The translations under genes and the position numbers were made by a program. The notes beneath the pieces were generated by a model that ran no database searches, was not told the origin of the DNA, and saw nothing but the letters and a program-made list of their open reading frames with translations. Shown here in pieces: positions 8,101-15,877 of a stretch of 41,702 nucleotides of DNA (position 1 is the stretch's first letter; every line of letters begins with the position of its first letter). Where the stretch lies: positions 1 to 41,702 of the forward strand of contig NZ_JACMNS010000012.1 of the NCBI RefSeq assembly GCF_014378415.1. The letters are read 5' to 3'. Source of the stretch: Aquabacterium sp. (GTDB taxonomy: Bacteria; Pseudomonadota; Gammaproteobacteria; Burkholderiales; Burkholderiaceae_C).

Positions 8101-9319
8101 CGACACCAACTACGCCGAGCGCCACCACTTCTTCGTGGATGGCACCCCCACCGTTGGCGACATCCGCGTCGGCACCACCTGGAAAACCATCCTGGTCGGC
8201 GGCCTGAACGCGGGCGGCAAGTCCTACTACGCCCTGGACGTCACCAACCCCCTCGATCCCAAGATCCTGTGGGAATTCACCAATGCCAACATGGGCCTGA
8301 CCTATGGCACACCGATCATCACCAAGCGGGGCGATGGCACCTGGGTGGTCGTGCTGACCTCGGGCTACAACAACACCACGGGCGATGGCAACGGCCGACT
8401 CTACGTCCTCAATGCCAACACCGGCCGACCCGTGACCGACATCCCCAACGGCATCCCCACCCTGACCTCGGGCACCACGCCTGCGGGCACCAGCACCAAC
8501 CCCAGCGGCCTGGGCAAACTGAACGCCTGGATCGACGCCAGCACCGACAACACCTCCACCCGTTTTTACGGGGGTGACATGCTGGGCAACCTCTGGCGCT
8601 TCGACATTGACAACCTGCTCGAACCCCACGGCAAGGCCATGTTGCTGGCCACGTTCCAGATCAACGCCACCACGCCCCAACCCATCACCGTCCGGCCCGA
8701 AACCGCGATCGTGACCTACAACACGGTGGATTACCCCGTCATCCTGGTGGCCACCGGCCGTTACCTGGGCCTGGGCGACATCGTCGACAAGACCACCCAG
8801 TCCATCTACGCGGTCAAGGACAGCCTGGCTGCCACGGGCCTGGGCGACGTGCGCCAGCGCACCGACATGGTGACCCAAACCCTGACGTCCGAGGCGACCG
8901 GAACGCGCACTGCCAGCAAGAACGCCGTCAACTGGGCCACCCAGAAAGGCTGGCGCGTGGACTTGCCCACCGCTGGCGAGCGGGTGTCGGTGGACATGCA
9001 GTTGCAGTACACCACCCTGGCCGCCATCTCCGCCATCCCGGGCAGCAGTGTGTGCAGCCCCTCGGGCGGCTCGGGCTGGAACTACACCTTTGACATCAGC
9101 AATGGCTCAGCACCGTCCAGCGCCACCGGCAACGTGGCGGGCACCAGCCTGGACAAGTTCCTGGGCGTGGGCCTGACCTGGATCGAGCTGACCAACGGCA
9201 AGTCCTTGTTGATCATCCCGGGCAGCAACGCCAAGATCACCACCAGCAGCCCGCCGACGACCAGCACCAGTGCTGCGACGGGCGCCAACCGCACCTCTTG
9301 GCGCGAACTGCTGAACTGA
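5165..9319 (+). CDS. pilY1: Type IV pilus tip adhesin/assembly protein PilY1
   Basis: A 1384-residue secreted protein. The signal peptide lies at about residues 14-35 (hydrophobic AMVAMLIGLITL, likely cut after VRA). A von Willebrand A-like segment starts with a MIDAS motif (D61, S63, S65 in DDSGSM). A Thr-rich stretch lies near residues 470-540. The C-terminal half is the PilC/PilY1 beta-propeller domain, recognisable by INASPVYMSKPP, FSAANDGMLHAFA and LVGGLNAGGKSYYALD. A TGDGNGRLY loop near residue 1075 could be a metal site. ATG 5165 is chosen because GGAAGGA lies just upstream. PilY1 proteins cap the pilus and act in adhesion, retraction control and surface sensing. It is last of the pilin genes here, with a TonB-like gene 7 bases downstream. 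Confidence 0.92.
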   Translation: MQHQHRTHCMFFSMNRAMVAMLIGLITLNPGVRAAPTDISNTPLATTSDISAKPNVMFILDDSGSMSSDFMPDDMSDTTAYGFKSTQCNGIAYNPNFDYSANRPLNSDGTAYPPATFSAAPTDGFQVSVNYSKNLSTPVSIGTGARTFTVISGTSTSFTAGNRVGIVNTANDTQWMVGTVTTWNNPTLVVNVISMAGGGSPTATWKVGLQTNTADLEGSTYYRYTGSKPAMGWKYTTAGLDKVNDGGFANECLLRPNASTAFTKVTVTSTSTDAQRYADWYAYYRKRVLMMRSAAGLAFSPIDGKYRVGFTTISSTSAAPSTKFQATSPFEGDQKIAFYSNLYRADPGNSTPLRGALSKVGRYFANKAPGQTTDPMEYACQRNYTILSTDGYWNTGDETTTYGALGLDGATVNQQDGTEVKPYWDGTDIVLTTVKPYTISRTQDSAYDKTTVTISGTTPVSTFATCGGSKRQYTTTATQTTRTLVQTLTSHQTLTGTYSTTQKRINGVDGAVTTTTTAWGSTTTTGTDTTTKSDATVGPTLKSVTGTCKSATYDIPSLPVSSVSNGSASLSNIADTAVAGTPTETPSTSGGSINSLADVAEYFYKTDLRSSALGNCVGALGTDVCNNEVTPIGLDTAQTQHMTTFTLGLGVNGILPYRKDYLNASLRTGSYYELSRTDGTLKWPVSESSSSEVTHVDDLWHAAVNGRGQYWSASNPSAVSEAIGAALSNVERTDGASSSAATSSLKPVKGTDNQVFVAKYTTVAWTGELVAYSLNGDTGEINTSVEIWNAKKEIAKLTPANRNIYYAQPGAATPTRRDFNYTNLSADGLGGLFSNYCGKTLTPTQCNNLEAAPTTQANLGTNLVNFLRGDSSMGSYSYTVGTEAKTAVVYRPRESMLGDVINASPVYMSKPPFHYVDTGYSEFVTTNASRRPVVFSAANDGMLHAFAASTTTGTGGVLAGTELWSFIPSAVMPELYRLADTNYAERHHFFVDGTPTVGDIRVGTTWKTILVGGLNAGGKSYYALDVTNPLDPKILWEFTNANMGLTYGTPIITKRGDGTWVVVLTSGYNNTTGDGNGRLYVLNANTGRPVTDIPNGIPTLTSGTTPAGTSTNPSGLGKLNAWIDASTDNTSTRFYGGDMLGNLWRFDIDNLLEPHGKAMLLATFQINATTPQPITVRPETAIVTYNTVDYPVILVATGRYLGLGDIVDKTTQSIYAVKDSLAATGLGDVRQRTDMVTQTLTSEATGTRTASKNAVNWATQKGWRVDLPTAGERVSVDMQLQYTTLAAISAIPGSSVCSPSGGSGWNYTFDISNGSAPSSATGNVAGTSLDKFLGVGLTWIELTNGKSLLIIPGSNAKITTSSPPTTSTSAATGANRTSWRELLN

Positions 9320-9326
9320 TGAACTA

Positions 9327-10004
9327 ATGAAGAACAAGACGCGCCAATCAGTGTGTGTCATCGCCGCCCACGTGGTGGTGATGCACGCCGCAGCGCTGGC
9401 CTTGATGGTGTCCTCATCACCGGCTCAACCCGTCCACCCAAACCCAAAGAGCGCAGGTGGCATCACGATGCAGGCTCGCCTGAGCCCACGCACGGCAGCA
9501 CCAGCCGTGGCGCCGCCCACCATCCCCAACGCGGAGCCCCCCGCTCCTGCGGCCCAAGCCATTGTTGAAGCGCCTGAGCCGCCAACGGACACCCTCGAGC
9601 CGACGGCCCCTGCTGCCGATGAACCGACCGTCGTCAGCGCTGAAGGCGCGTTGCCAAGCACCGTGGACGACCAAGGCGACGACTACCTGCCCCGCCCCTT
9701 GTTGAGCACGCCGCCCCGGTCCAGCACGCCCGTGATCGTGCCCTTTCCCGAGCAGATCAAGGAACCCGGACGCTACACCACCATCCTGGCCTTGTTCATC
9801 GATGAAAACGGTGTGGTTCGCCGGGTGCGCATCGACGGCCCATCCCTGCCCAAAGCCCTGGAAGACGCCGCCAGGGACTCCTTCTTGCAAGCGCATTTTC
9901 GGCCCGGCGAAGTGCAGGGCCAGCAGGTCAAATCACTGATCCGCGTGGAAGTCGTGTTCGACAACACGCCCATCGAATCTCAGCCAGCGCTGCAGACCCT
10001 GTAG
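9327..10004 (+). CDS. TonB-like energy-transducer protein
   Basis: A 225-residue protein with one N-terminal membrane segment (about residues 9-30), a Pro/Ala-rich periplasmic stretch (about 40-110) and a C-terminal TonB-like domain (about 145-215). The last contains LALFIDENGVVRRVRIDGPS and a later AHFRPGEVQGQQVKS, the usual beta-strand pattern of TonB_C. TonB proteins pass proton-motive energy from ExbB/ExbD to outer-membrane receptors; no exbBD or receptor is nearby. It starts 7 bases after the pilY1 stop, where many betaproteobacteria carry pilE, so co-transcription with the pilin genes is likely. Its role there is unknown. It may instead be a structural envelope linker. Confidence 0.7.
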   Translation: MKNKTRQSVCVIAAHVVVMHAAALALMVSSSPAQPVHPNPKSAGGITMQARLSPRTAAPAVAPPTIPNAEPPAPAAQAIVEAPEPPTDTLEPTAPAADEPTVVSAEGALPSTVDDQGDDYLPRPLLSTPPRSSTPVIVPFPEQIKEPGRYTTILALFIDENGVVRRVRIDGPSLPKALEDAARDSFLQAHFRPGEVQGQQVKSLIRVEVVFDNTPIESQPALQTL

Positions 10005-10025
10005 CAGCCCTGGCCTGGCATCGAC

Positions 10026-10745
10026 TCACACTGCCTTTGGCTCTGCGGCCAACGCCATCATCAGGCGCTTGCGCAAGGCCCTGGCTGCCGTCACCAGCGC
10101 CACCAGGAACAGTGCCAGGCCCACGTAGGTGCCCACACCAGGATTGCGCCAGGCCGCCACCAGCCGGTCCATGAACAAGGACAGCATGATCGTGCCAGGC
10201 AGCACGCCCAGCACCGTGCCCAGCACATAGTCGCGAAAGCGCACCCGCAGCGCGCCCGCCGTCACGTTGATGACCAGGAAAGGCGCCACCGGAAAAGCGC
10301 GCAAAAAAATGATGGCCAGCAAGCTGCGATCTTTCAGGCGCCGCGCAAGATCTTGCACCTGAGGGTCGCCAAAACGGTCTAGCAGATAGGCCCCGCTCAA
10401 GCGCCCCACGCCATACGTGATGGCCGCGCCACTCAGCATGCCCACCAACGAATACACCATGCCCAACCAAGGCCCGAACACCAGCGTGCCCACCGAAATC
10501 ATCAGCAAGATGGGCATGGCCAACACCACCGCCAGCACGTAGCCGCCCAGCACCGCCAGCGGCCCCAGGGGCGAGGCCAACAGGTCGCGGCCCAGCTGGC
10601 TGAGCACGGCCGGGTCCAGCCAATGGCTCATGGACGGGCTGCGCCACACCAGGGCCACGGCCGCGAACAATCCCAGGTACACCACCACCAGGATCCGGCG
10701 CACCAACTTGCTGCCCGACACCTTTGATGAAGCACCCACACTCAT
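10026..10745 (-). CDS. TVP38/TMEM64-family membrane protein
   Basis: A 239-residue polytopic inner-membrane protein of the SNARE-associated/DedA superfamily. Hydrophobic spans alternate with the family hallmarks: a Gly-rich segment (FGPWLGMVYSLVGMLSGAAITYGVGR), then LRAFPVAPFLVINVTAGALRVRFRDYVLGTVLGVLPGT. The last corresponds to the R-x-x-P...N-x-x-A-G pattern of the domain. Members act in lipid scrambling or envelope homeostasis; the substrate here is unknown. The start is set at 10745 rather than 10778 because GAGG lies 8 bases upstream of that ATG. It converges on the TonB-like gene with a 21-base gap and shows no operon partner. Confidence 0.8.
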   Translation of the reverse strand: MSVGASSKVSGSKLVRRILVVVYLGLFAAVALVWRSPSMSHWLDPAVLSQLGRDLLASPLGPLAVLGGYVLAVVLAMPILLMISVGTLVFGPWLGMVYSLVGMLSGAAITYGVGRLSGAYLLDRFGDPQVQDLARRLKDRSLLAIIFLRAFPVAPFLVINVTAGALRVRFRDYVLGTVLGVLPGTIMLSLFMDRLVAAWRNPGVGTYVGLALFLVALVTAARALRKRLMMALAAEPKAV

Positions 10746-10878
10746 GACACCAACCTCATTGCACTGCCCACATTCCATTCAACGGAAAACATGCGCATCT
10801 TGAGGCCATTCAGGCGCGCCCGACGCAGGTGCTTTCCTGCGGATGCGCACCTCGTCCCCTTGCTTCGGGGGGCGGGCG

Positions 10879-11577
10879 TCAAACCTCGGGATGGACGCCG
10901 GCCAGGGGTTTTTGGGTGAGCATCCAGCGCCCCACCCTCACCGCCAAGGCCTCGGGCGACACGGGCCACGAGAACAGCTCCACCCAATCTGGCAAACCAC
11001 CTCGCGCGGCAATCGCGTCCGCCGTCAGGGATGTCAAGGCCAGCACCGCGATGCCAGTGACCGTCTCACAACGCTCCAAAGTGCGCAGCATGGCAAAGCC
11101 GTCCATGCCGGGCAGCTCAAGGTGGGTGATCAACAGATCCGGCGACCGCTGGCCCATCTGCAGCAACGCCAGGTAACCGGTCTCGGCATAGCGCAAGCTC
11201 ACCGCCGAGCCAAAAACCTCCAGGGCCGACGCGCATTGCGCCTGCCATGCGGGGTCGTCGGCCACCAGCAGGACATCATGGTGCGGCGCCTCCCGGCGGA
11301 CCTTGTCCAGCGCGCCGACAGCCGGCAAGACCGCCGCCGGATTGCCCCGCCGACGCGCCTGATCCGCCAAAGGATCCCCGCCCAAGCCGGTGCTCAAGGC
11401 CAAGGCCTCGACTGCGTTGTAAGGGATGCGCCGATGCCCGCCGGGCGTGCGCGCCGCCGGCAGGATATTGGCCTCAACCCACAATTGGACCGTGCGCAGC
11501 GATACGCCCAAACGGACGGCCACCTCGCGGGTGGTGAGCATGCGGGCTCCAGGGCCCAGGTGGATGACTTGCGACAT
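10879..11577 (-). CDS. MerR/excisionase HTH fused to a degenerate receiver domain
   Basis: A 232-residue soluble regulator. Residues 13-60 are a MerR/excisionase-type helix-turn-helix (LTTREVAVRLGVSLRTVQLW, then TPGGHRRI). Residues 100-220 fold like a CheY receiver: acidic pair D107-D108, hydrophobic strand, LELPGMDG loop, Thr182. The phosphoacceptor Asp is replaced by His152 (LLITHLELPGMDG) and the conserved Lys by Trp204 (FSWPVSPEA). It therefore probably cannot be phosphorylated in the usual way and may sense a ligand or protein partner. The start at 11577 is preferred over 11658, which would overlap the greB upstream region. It is divergent from greB across 92 bases. Its targets are unknown. 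Confidence 0.7.
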   Translation of the reverse strand: MSQVIHLGPGARMLTTREVAVRLGVSLRTVQLWVEANILPAARTPGGHRRIPYNAVEALALSTGLGGDPLADQARRRGNPAAVLPAVGALDKVRREAPHHDVLLVADDPAWQAQCASALEVFGSAVSLRYAETGYLALLQMGQRSPDLLITHLELPGMDGFAMLRTLERCETVTGIAVLALTSLTADAIAARGGLPDWVELFSWPVSPEALAVRVGRWMLTQKPLAGVHPEV

Positions 11578-11669
11578 GGTTTCATTTTTGCAAGATCCAC
11601 CCAGTCGCGGTAGGCCCTTCACCCGGCAAACAACGGCCCCGCGTGAAGCATTGGGCACAATCAGCCCCC

Positions 11670-12236
11670 ATGAACAAGGCCTTCACCAAGGAAACCGACC
11701 GTGACGACGACGAGGACGAGCTCGCCCCGTCGCCCATCCCTCCCGGCACCAAAAACTACTTGACGCCGCAGGGCTACCAGTGCCTGCGCGACGAGTTGTT
11801 CGCGCTGATTGACGTGGAGCGCCCCAAGATCGTCGAGATCGTCCACTGGGCCGCCTCCAATGGCGACCGCTCCGAAAACGGCGACTACATCTATGGCAAA
11901 AAGCGCCTGCGCGAAATCGACCGCCGCATCCGCTTTCTCACCAAACGCCTGGACATCGCCGAAGTGGCCGATCCGTCGGTGCACCATGGCCACGACCAGG
12001 TATTCTTCGGCGCCACCGTCACCTATGTGAATCAAGACGATGTGCAGCGCACCATCACCATCAAAGGCATCGACGAAGTCGACAACCTGCAAGGCGAAGT
12101 CAGCTGGGTCTCGCCCATTGCGCGCGCCCTGCTCAAGTCACGGGTGGGCGACGAGATCCAGTTGATGACGCCAGGTGGGCTGGAACAAGTCGAGGTGCTG
12201 TCTGTCAGCTACCCCGCCCCTACGCCCCAGGAGTGA
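11670..12236 (+). CDS. greB: Transcription elongation factor GreB
   Basis: A 188-residue Gre factor that enters the RNA polymerase secondary channel and stimulates cleavage of backtracked RNA. The N-terminal coiled coil carries the acidic tip region (GDRSENGDYIYGKKRLREIDRR), and the C-terminal FKBP-like domain shows VFFGATV and VSPIARALL. An acidic N-terminal extension (about residues 8-20) is longer than in E. coli GreB (158 residues). The GDYIYGKKR pattern fits GreB better than GreA. ATG 11670 fits the conserved body best; a longer start at 11643 is unlikely. The last 17 bases overlap the end of spoT on the other strand. Confidence 0.9.
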   Translation: MNKAFTKETDRDDDEDELAPSPIPPGTKNYLTPQGYQCLRDELFALIDVERPKIVEIVHWAASNGDRSENGDYIYGKKRLREIDRRIRFLTKRLDIAEVADPSVHHGHDQVFFGATVTYVNQDDVQRTITIKGIDEVDNLQGEVSWVSPIARALLKSRVGDEIQLMTPGGLEQVEVLSVSYPAPTPQE

Positions 12237-14436
12237 TGCGACCGGCCTTGAGCACGACCGGGCAGCGCTTGAGCACGCGCAGCACATCGTTGAGGTGGTC
12301 CACATCGCGCACGGCCAGCGCCAGCTTCAACTCAGCCGTCTCGCCCAGCCGCTCATCGCCCATCTCGATGTGGGTGATGTCGGTCTCGGCGCTGCTGATG
12401 GACTGGGCCACCTGCGCCAGCACGCCCTTGCCATTGGCCACCAGCACTTCAATCGCGGTCTCAAAAGGCCGCGTGGGCTCGTCGGCCCAACTCACATCGA
12501 TCCAGCGCTCGCTGTCACGATCGAACAAACGCCGCCCCACACCGCACATCTGCGTGTGCACCACCAGGCCTTCGCCCCGGCCCAGGTAGCCGGCGATCGG
12601 GTCACCCGGAATGGGCTTGCAGCACGGCGCCAATTGCATCGTGGCGCCTTCACTGCCATCGATCACCACGCCACCATGCGAAGGCGATTCGGAATCGGCA
12701 AAGCGCCCCAAGGTCAAGGTCAGGGCATCGGGCCGCTCGCCCGACTCGGCCATGAGGTGTGCCAGGCGCTTGGCCACCATGTTGCTGATCTTGCGGCCCA
12801 GGCCGATGTCCACGCACAGGTCATCCTTGCTGCGGTTGCCACCCCAACGGATCAAGGCCTGCCACGTGACACCGCTGGTGCCCTCGCTGGTCTCGTCGCC
12901 CGGCGGCATGGCCAGGCCTTCGGCGCGCAGCGCTTGCGTCAGCAGCTTCTCGCCCAGCTCCAGCGACTCTTCCGTCTCCATGTTCTTCAGGTAATGGCGG
13001 ATCTTGGAGCGGGCGCGGCCCGTGCTCACGAAGTTCAGCCAGCCCGGGTTGGGCCGCGCGCTTGGCGCCGTGATGATCTCAACCACATCACCACTGCGCA
13101 GCTCGGTGCGCAAGGCCGCGGCCTCGCCATTGATCTTGACCGCCACGCAATGGTCGCCCACATCGCTGTGGATGGCATAGGCAAAGTCCACCGAGGTGGC
13201 CCCGCGTGGCAGCGCCAGGATGCGCGATTTTGGCGTGAACACGTAGACCGACTCGGGGAACAAGTCGATCTTCAGGTGCTCCAGGAACTCGGCCGAATCG
13301 CGCGTTTCATGCTGGATGTCGATCAGCGACTGCAGCCACACCGCCGCCTGTTGAGGCGACGCCTCAGCGCCAGCGCCCTCTTGCGTTTTGTACATCCAGT
13401 GCGCGGCAATGCCTTTTTCAGCCACGGAGTGCATGGCCTGTGAGCGCAGCTGGAACTCCACCGCCGTGCCCACCGGGTTCACCAAGGTCGTGTGCAGCGA
13501 CTGGTAGCCATTGGCCTTGGGGATGGCGATGTAGTCTTTGAAACGGCCCGGCAGCGGCTTGTACAACTGGTGCAGCACGCCCAGGGCGCGGTAACAGTCC
13601 AGCAGCTCACGCGTGACGATCCGAAAGCCGAAGATGTCGCTGACCTGCGCGAAGGTCAGGTTCTTCTCGATCATCTTGTGGTAAATCGAAAAGATGGTTT
13701 TCTCGCGGCCATAGACCTCGACCACCATGTCGGCACCGCCAAAGGCCAGCTCTACTTCGCGCTGGATGCGATCGACCAGATCACGCCGGTTGCCACGCGT
13801 TTTTTTCACCGCCTTGGCCAGGATCGAATATCGCCAGGGGTTGATGTACTGGAAGGACAACTCCTGCAACTCGCGGTAGGTCTGGTTCAGGCCCAGCCGG
13901 TGCGCAATCGGCACATAGATGTCGAGCGTTTCCTTGGCGATGCGGGTGCGCTTGTGCACCACCATCGCGGCCATCGTGCGCATGTTGTGCAGGCGGTCGG
14001 CCAGCTTGATCAGGATGACGCGCACATCGCGCGCCATGGCCAGCAGCATCTTGCGGAAGGACTCGGCCTGCGACTCTTCCTTGGTCGAGAACTGCAACTT
14101 GTCGAGCTTGGTCAGGCCATCGACCAACTCGGCCGTGGGGGCGCCAAAACGCTCGATCAACTCGATCTTGGTGACGCCGCAGTCTTCCATCGCGTCGTGC
14201 ATCAGCGCGGCCATGATGGCCTGCGCATCGAGCTTCCAGTCGGCGCACAGGCCGGCCACGGCGATTGGGTGGGTGATGTAGGGCTCGCCGCTGGCGCGGA
14301 ACTGCCCCAGGTGGGCTTCGTCAGCGAAGCGGTAGGCATCGCGCACGCGGCGGGCGTCCGCCTCGTCCAGATAGTCGAGCTTGTGAGTCAGTGCCGCGAA
14401 AGAGGCTGCGGCAGCGTCGGAAGTGGCCTGGGTCAT
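12220..14436 (-). CDS. spoT: Bifunctional (p)ppGpp synthetase/hydrolase SpoT (Rel/Spo family)
   Basis: A 738-residue RelA/SpoT homologue making and degrading (p)ppGpp. The hydrolase domain has the intact His-Asp motif (H56, H80-D81 in MHDAMED, then IKLADRLHNMRTM), so hydrolysis should be active. The synthetase domain follows (YGREKTIFSIYHKM, then YQSLHTT), then the TGS domain (YVFTPKSRILALPRGATSVDFAY), a helical and Cys-containing region (APCCKPIPGDPI), and a C-terminal ACT domain. It lies downstream of gmk and rpoZ on the same strand, as in E. coli, though a hairpin between rpoZ and spoT may reduce read-through. It converges on greB with a 17-base overlap. Confidence 0.95.
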   Translation of the reverse strand: MTQATSDAAAASFAALTHKLDYLDEADARRVRDAYRFADEAHLGQFRASGEPYITHPIAVAGLCADWKLDAQAIMAALMHDAMEDCGVTKIELIERFGAPTAELVDGLTKLDKLQFSTKEESQAESFRKMLLAMARDVRVILIKLADRLHNMRTMAAMVVHKRTRIAKETLDIYVPIAHRLGLNQTYRELQELSFQYINPWRYSILAKAVKKTRGNRRDLVDRIQREVELAFGGADMVVEVYGREKTIFSIYHKMIEKNLTFAQVSDIFGFRIVTRELLDCYRALGVLHQLYKPLPGRFKDYIAIPKANGYQSLHTTLVNPVGTAVEFQLRSQAMHSVAEKGIAAHWMYKTQEGAGAEASPQQAAVWLQSLIDIQHETRDSAEFLEHLKIDLFPESVYVFTPKSRILALPRGATSVDFAYAIHSDVGDHCVAVKINGEAAALRTELRSGDVVEIITAPSARPNPGWLNFVSTGRARSKIRHYLKNMETEESLELGEKLLTQALRAEGLAMPPGDETSEGTSGVTWQALIRWGGNRSKDDLCVDIGLGRKISNMVAKRLAHLMAESGERPDALTLTLGRFADSESPSHGGVVIDGSEGATMQLAPCCKPIPGDPIAGYLGRGEGLVVHTQMCGVGRRLFDRDSERWIDVSWADEPTRPFETAIEVLVANGKGVLAQVAQSISSAETDITHIEMGDERLGETAELKLALAVRDVDHLNDVLRVLKRCPVVLKAGRITPGA

Positions 14437-14498
14437 GCGAACTACTTTAGCGCGGAACAGGCGGGCCAGACACCAAGGATGTCAATCACTGAAATAGA

Positions 14499-14522
14499 AA
14501 CGGCCCACCAGAGGGGGCCGTT
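14499..14522 (-). terminator. Probable terminator after rpoZ
   Basis: An inverted repeat AACGGCCC (14499-14506) and GGGCCGTT (14515-14522) has an 8-base loop. On the minus strand the stem is followed by TCTATTTC, a moderate U-tract. It lies in the gap between rpoZ and spoT and could end or attenuate the gmk-rpoZ transcript before spoT. Confidence 0.55.
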
Positions 14523-14558
14523 GACACGCGGCTGGCAGGCGCCAGCGGGCGAATTCAA

Positions 14559-14762
14559 TCAGGTCGGAACCTTGCGCAGCATTTCGATGCCGACTTGGCC
14601 AGCGGCAATTTCGCGCAGGGCGGTCACGCCAGGCTTGTTGCGCGATTCGATCTTGGGCGTGTGGCCCTGGCTCAGCATGCGCGCACGGTAGGTCGCGGCC
14701 AGCACCAACTGGAAGCGGTTGGGGATCTTGGTCAGGCAGTCTTCAACGGTGATGCGGGCCAT
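14559..14762 (-). CDS. rpoZ: RNA polymerase omega subunit
   Basis: A 67-residue omega subunit that helps assemble RNA polymerase around beta-prime and contributes to a ppGpp binding site. The N-terminus [20 protein letters not shown] is the canonical omega start, followed by the RARML and [17 protein letters not shown] segments. The start at 14762 is supported by AGAGG upstream; a longer frame from 14798 overlaps the end of gmk and is rejected. It is between gmk (32 bases upstream) and spoT. Confidence 0.95.
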   Translation of the reverse strand: MARITVEDCLTKIPNRFQLVLAATYRARMLSQGHTPKIESRNKPGVTALREIAAGQVGIEMLRKVPT

Positions 14763-14794
14763 GGTGGAACCTCTGAAAGTGGGTCTGAGCAGGA

Positions 14795-15415
14795 TCAAAC
14801 CAAGTTAAGCGCGCGAAACACAACAGACTTGTTGCGACGCTGGGCCGCGTATTTTAACCGCTGCGCGTGAACAATGGTTTTTAAATCGAACAAAGCCGTT
14901 TCAAACAGGCTGTTGACCACCACGTAATCAAAGAATTGGGCCTGTTCAACCTCTACCTTGGCGTTGCTCATGCGGATTTCGATCACGTCCGAGGTGTCTT
15001 CGCCACGGCGGTGCAGGCGCTGCAGCAGTTCTTCGTAGCTGGGCGGCAGGATGAAAATCAGCACGGCGTTGGGAAAAATCTTCTTGATCTGCAAGGCGCC
15101 CTGCCAATCGATCTCAAGCACGACGTCCTCGCCGCCCTTGATGCGCTCTTCGATCGCGTGGCGCGAGGTGCCGTACAGGTTGCCGTGAACCTCGGCCCAC
15201 TCGAAGAAATCGCCATGCGAAATCATGCCGCGGAACTCGGGGTCCTCGATGAAAAGGTATTCGCGACCATGCTGTTCCTGGCCGCGCGGTGGCCGGGTGG
15301 TGTGCGAGATCGACACCAGCAGGCGCGAATCCAACTCCAGCAAGGCCTTGACCAGGCTGGATTTGCCGGTCCCACTGGGGGCCGACACCACGAAAAGATT
15401 GCCCGGGTAGTCCAT
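14795..15415 (-). CDS. gmk: Guanylate kinase
   Basis: A 206-residue enzyme phosphorylating GMP to GDP with ATP. The P-loop [10 protein letters not shown] is near the N-terminus, followed by [14 protein letters not shown] (GMP binding), YLFIEDPEF, a [10 protein letters not shown] core strand, and [11 protein letters not shown]. The start is taken at 15415: GGAGG is 7 bases upstream and the length matches the family (E. coli 207). The alternative ATG at 15466 would add 17 poorly conserved residues with a weak ribosome-binding site. It heads gmk-rpoZ-spoT and is divergent from the kdp operon. Confidence 0.95.
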   Translation of the reverse strand: MDYPGNLFVVSAPSGTGKSSLVKALLELDSRLLVSISHTTRPPRGQEQHGREYLFIEDPEFRGMISHGDFFEWAEVHGNLYGTSRHAIEERIKGGEDVVLEIDWQGALQIKKIFPNAVLIFILPPSYEELLQRLHRRGEDTSDVIEIRMSNAKVEVEQAQFFDYVVVNSLFETALFDLKTIVHAQRLKYAAQRRNKSVVFRALNLV

Positions 15416-15692
15416 TTCGTCACCTCCGGCGACAGCTGCTTCATTCGACACGTTATCGGCGCTCATGCAATGTTCTTAACCGGAACTGCAAAACAGCTCC
15501 CAAATCGTTGATTTTCATGGAGTTATGGAGTTTATCCCAGCAAATCACGCACAGAACTTGGCACGTTGACACCCGGGGGCAGAGCTCCATCGAACGCGTC
15601 TTAACGCAATCTTGATGCCGGCACCAGAAAACTTACCGTTGTCTTGACACGTTTGTTTTTACGATTGGTTCATCTCATCAAGGAGCGCTTTC

Positions 15693-15788
15693 ATGGACAT
15701 CGTTTACATCACGCTCACCGCCGCGTTCTGGCTATTGATGGCCGGCATGGCTGTGGGCTGCGCCAAGCTTGGAGGGCCTGCCCAATGA
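15693..15788 (+). CDS. Small membrane protein at the head of the kdp operon
   Basis: A 31-residue ORF beginning [20 protein letters not shown] and ending in CAKLGGPAQ. It has one hydrophobic segment over residues 3-23. A good ribosome-binding site (AAGGAG, 15679-15684) precedes the ATG by 8 bases. Its stop overlaps the kdpF start (ATGA), the same coupling used between kdpF and kdpA. From memory, similar short hydrophobic ORFs (MD-x-x-Y-x-x-L...) precede kdpF in other bacteria, but I know of no assigned function. It may be an accessory or stabilising peptide of the Kdp complex. A TTGACA at 15644-15649 could be part of the promoter, but I see no well-placed -10. Confidence 0.65.
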   Translation: MDIVYITLTAAFWLLMAGMAVGCAKLGGPAQ

Positions 15789-15877
15789 CCTGGCTCTACG
15801 TCATGGGCAGCCTGGCATCGGTCGGCCTGCTGGTCTACCTGGTGGCCGCCTTGCTGCAACCGGAGAAGTTTTCATGA
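15785..15877 (+). CDS. kdpF: K+-transporting ATPase KdpF subunit
   Basis: A 30-residue single-span membrane peptide ([30 protein letters not shown] in two parts: a hydrophobic helix and an EKF tail). The [14 protein letters not shown] ending is the KdpF hallmark. In E. coli KdpF stabilises the KdpABC complex. Its ATG overlaps the preceding small ORF stop, and its own stop overlaps the kdpA start (ATGA), giving strict translational coupling. Confidence 0.92.
   Translation: MTWLYVMGSLASVGLLVYLVAALLQPEKFS

Noticed and set aside
12175-13443. 422-residue open frame opposite spoT
   Set aside because: No recognised motifs; a codon-bias shadow of an intact conserved gene.
15644-15672. TTGACA before the kdp operon as a full promoter
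   Set aside because: No acceptable -10 at 16-18 bases; mentioned only as a possible partial element.
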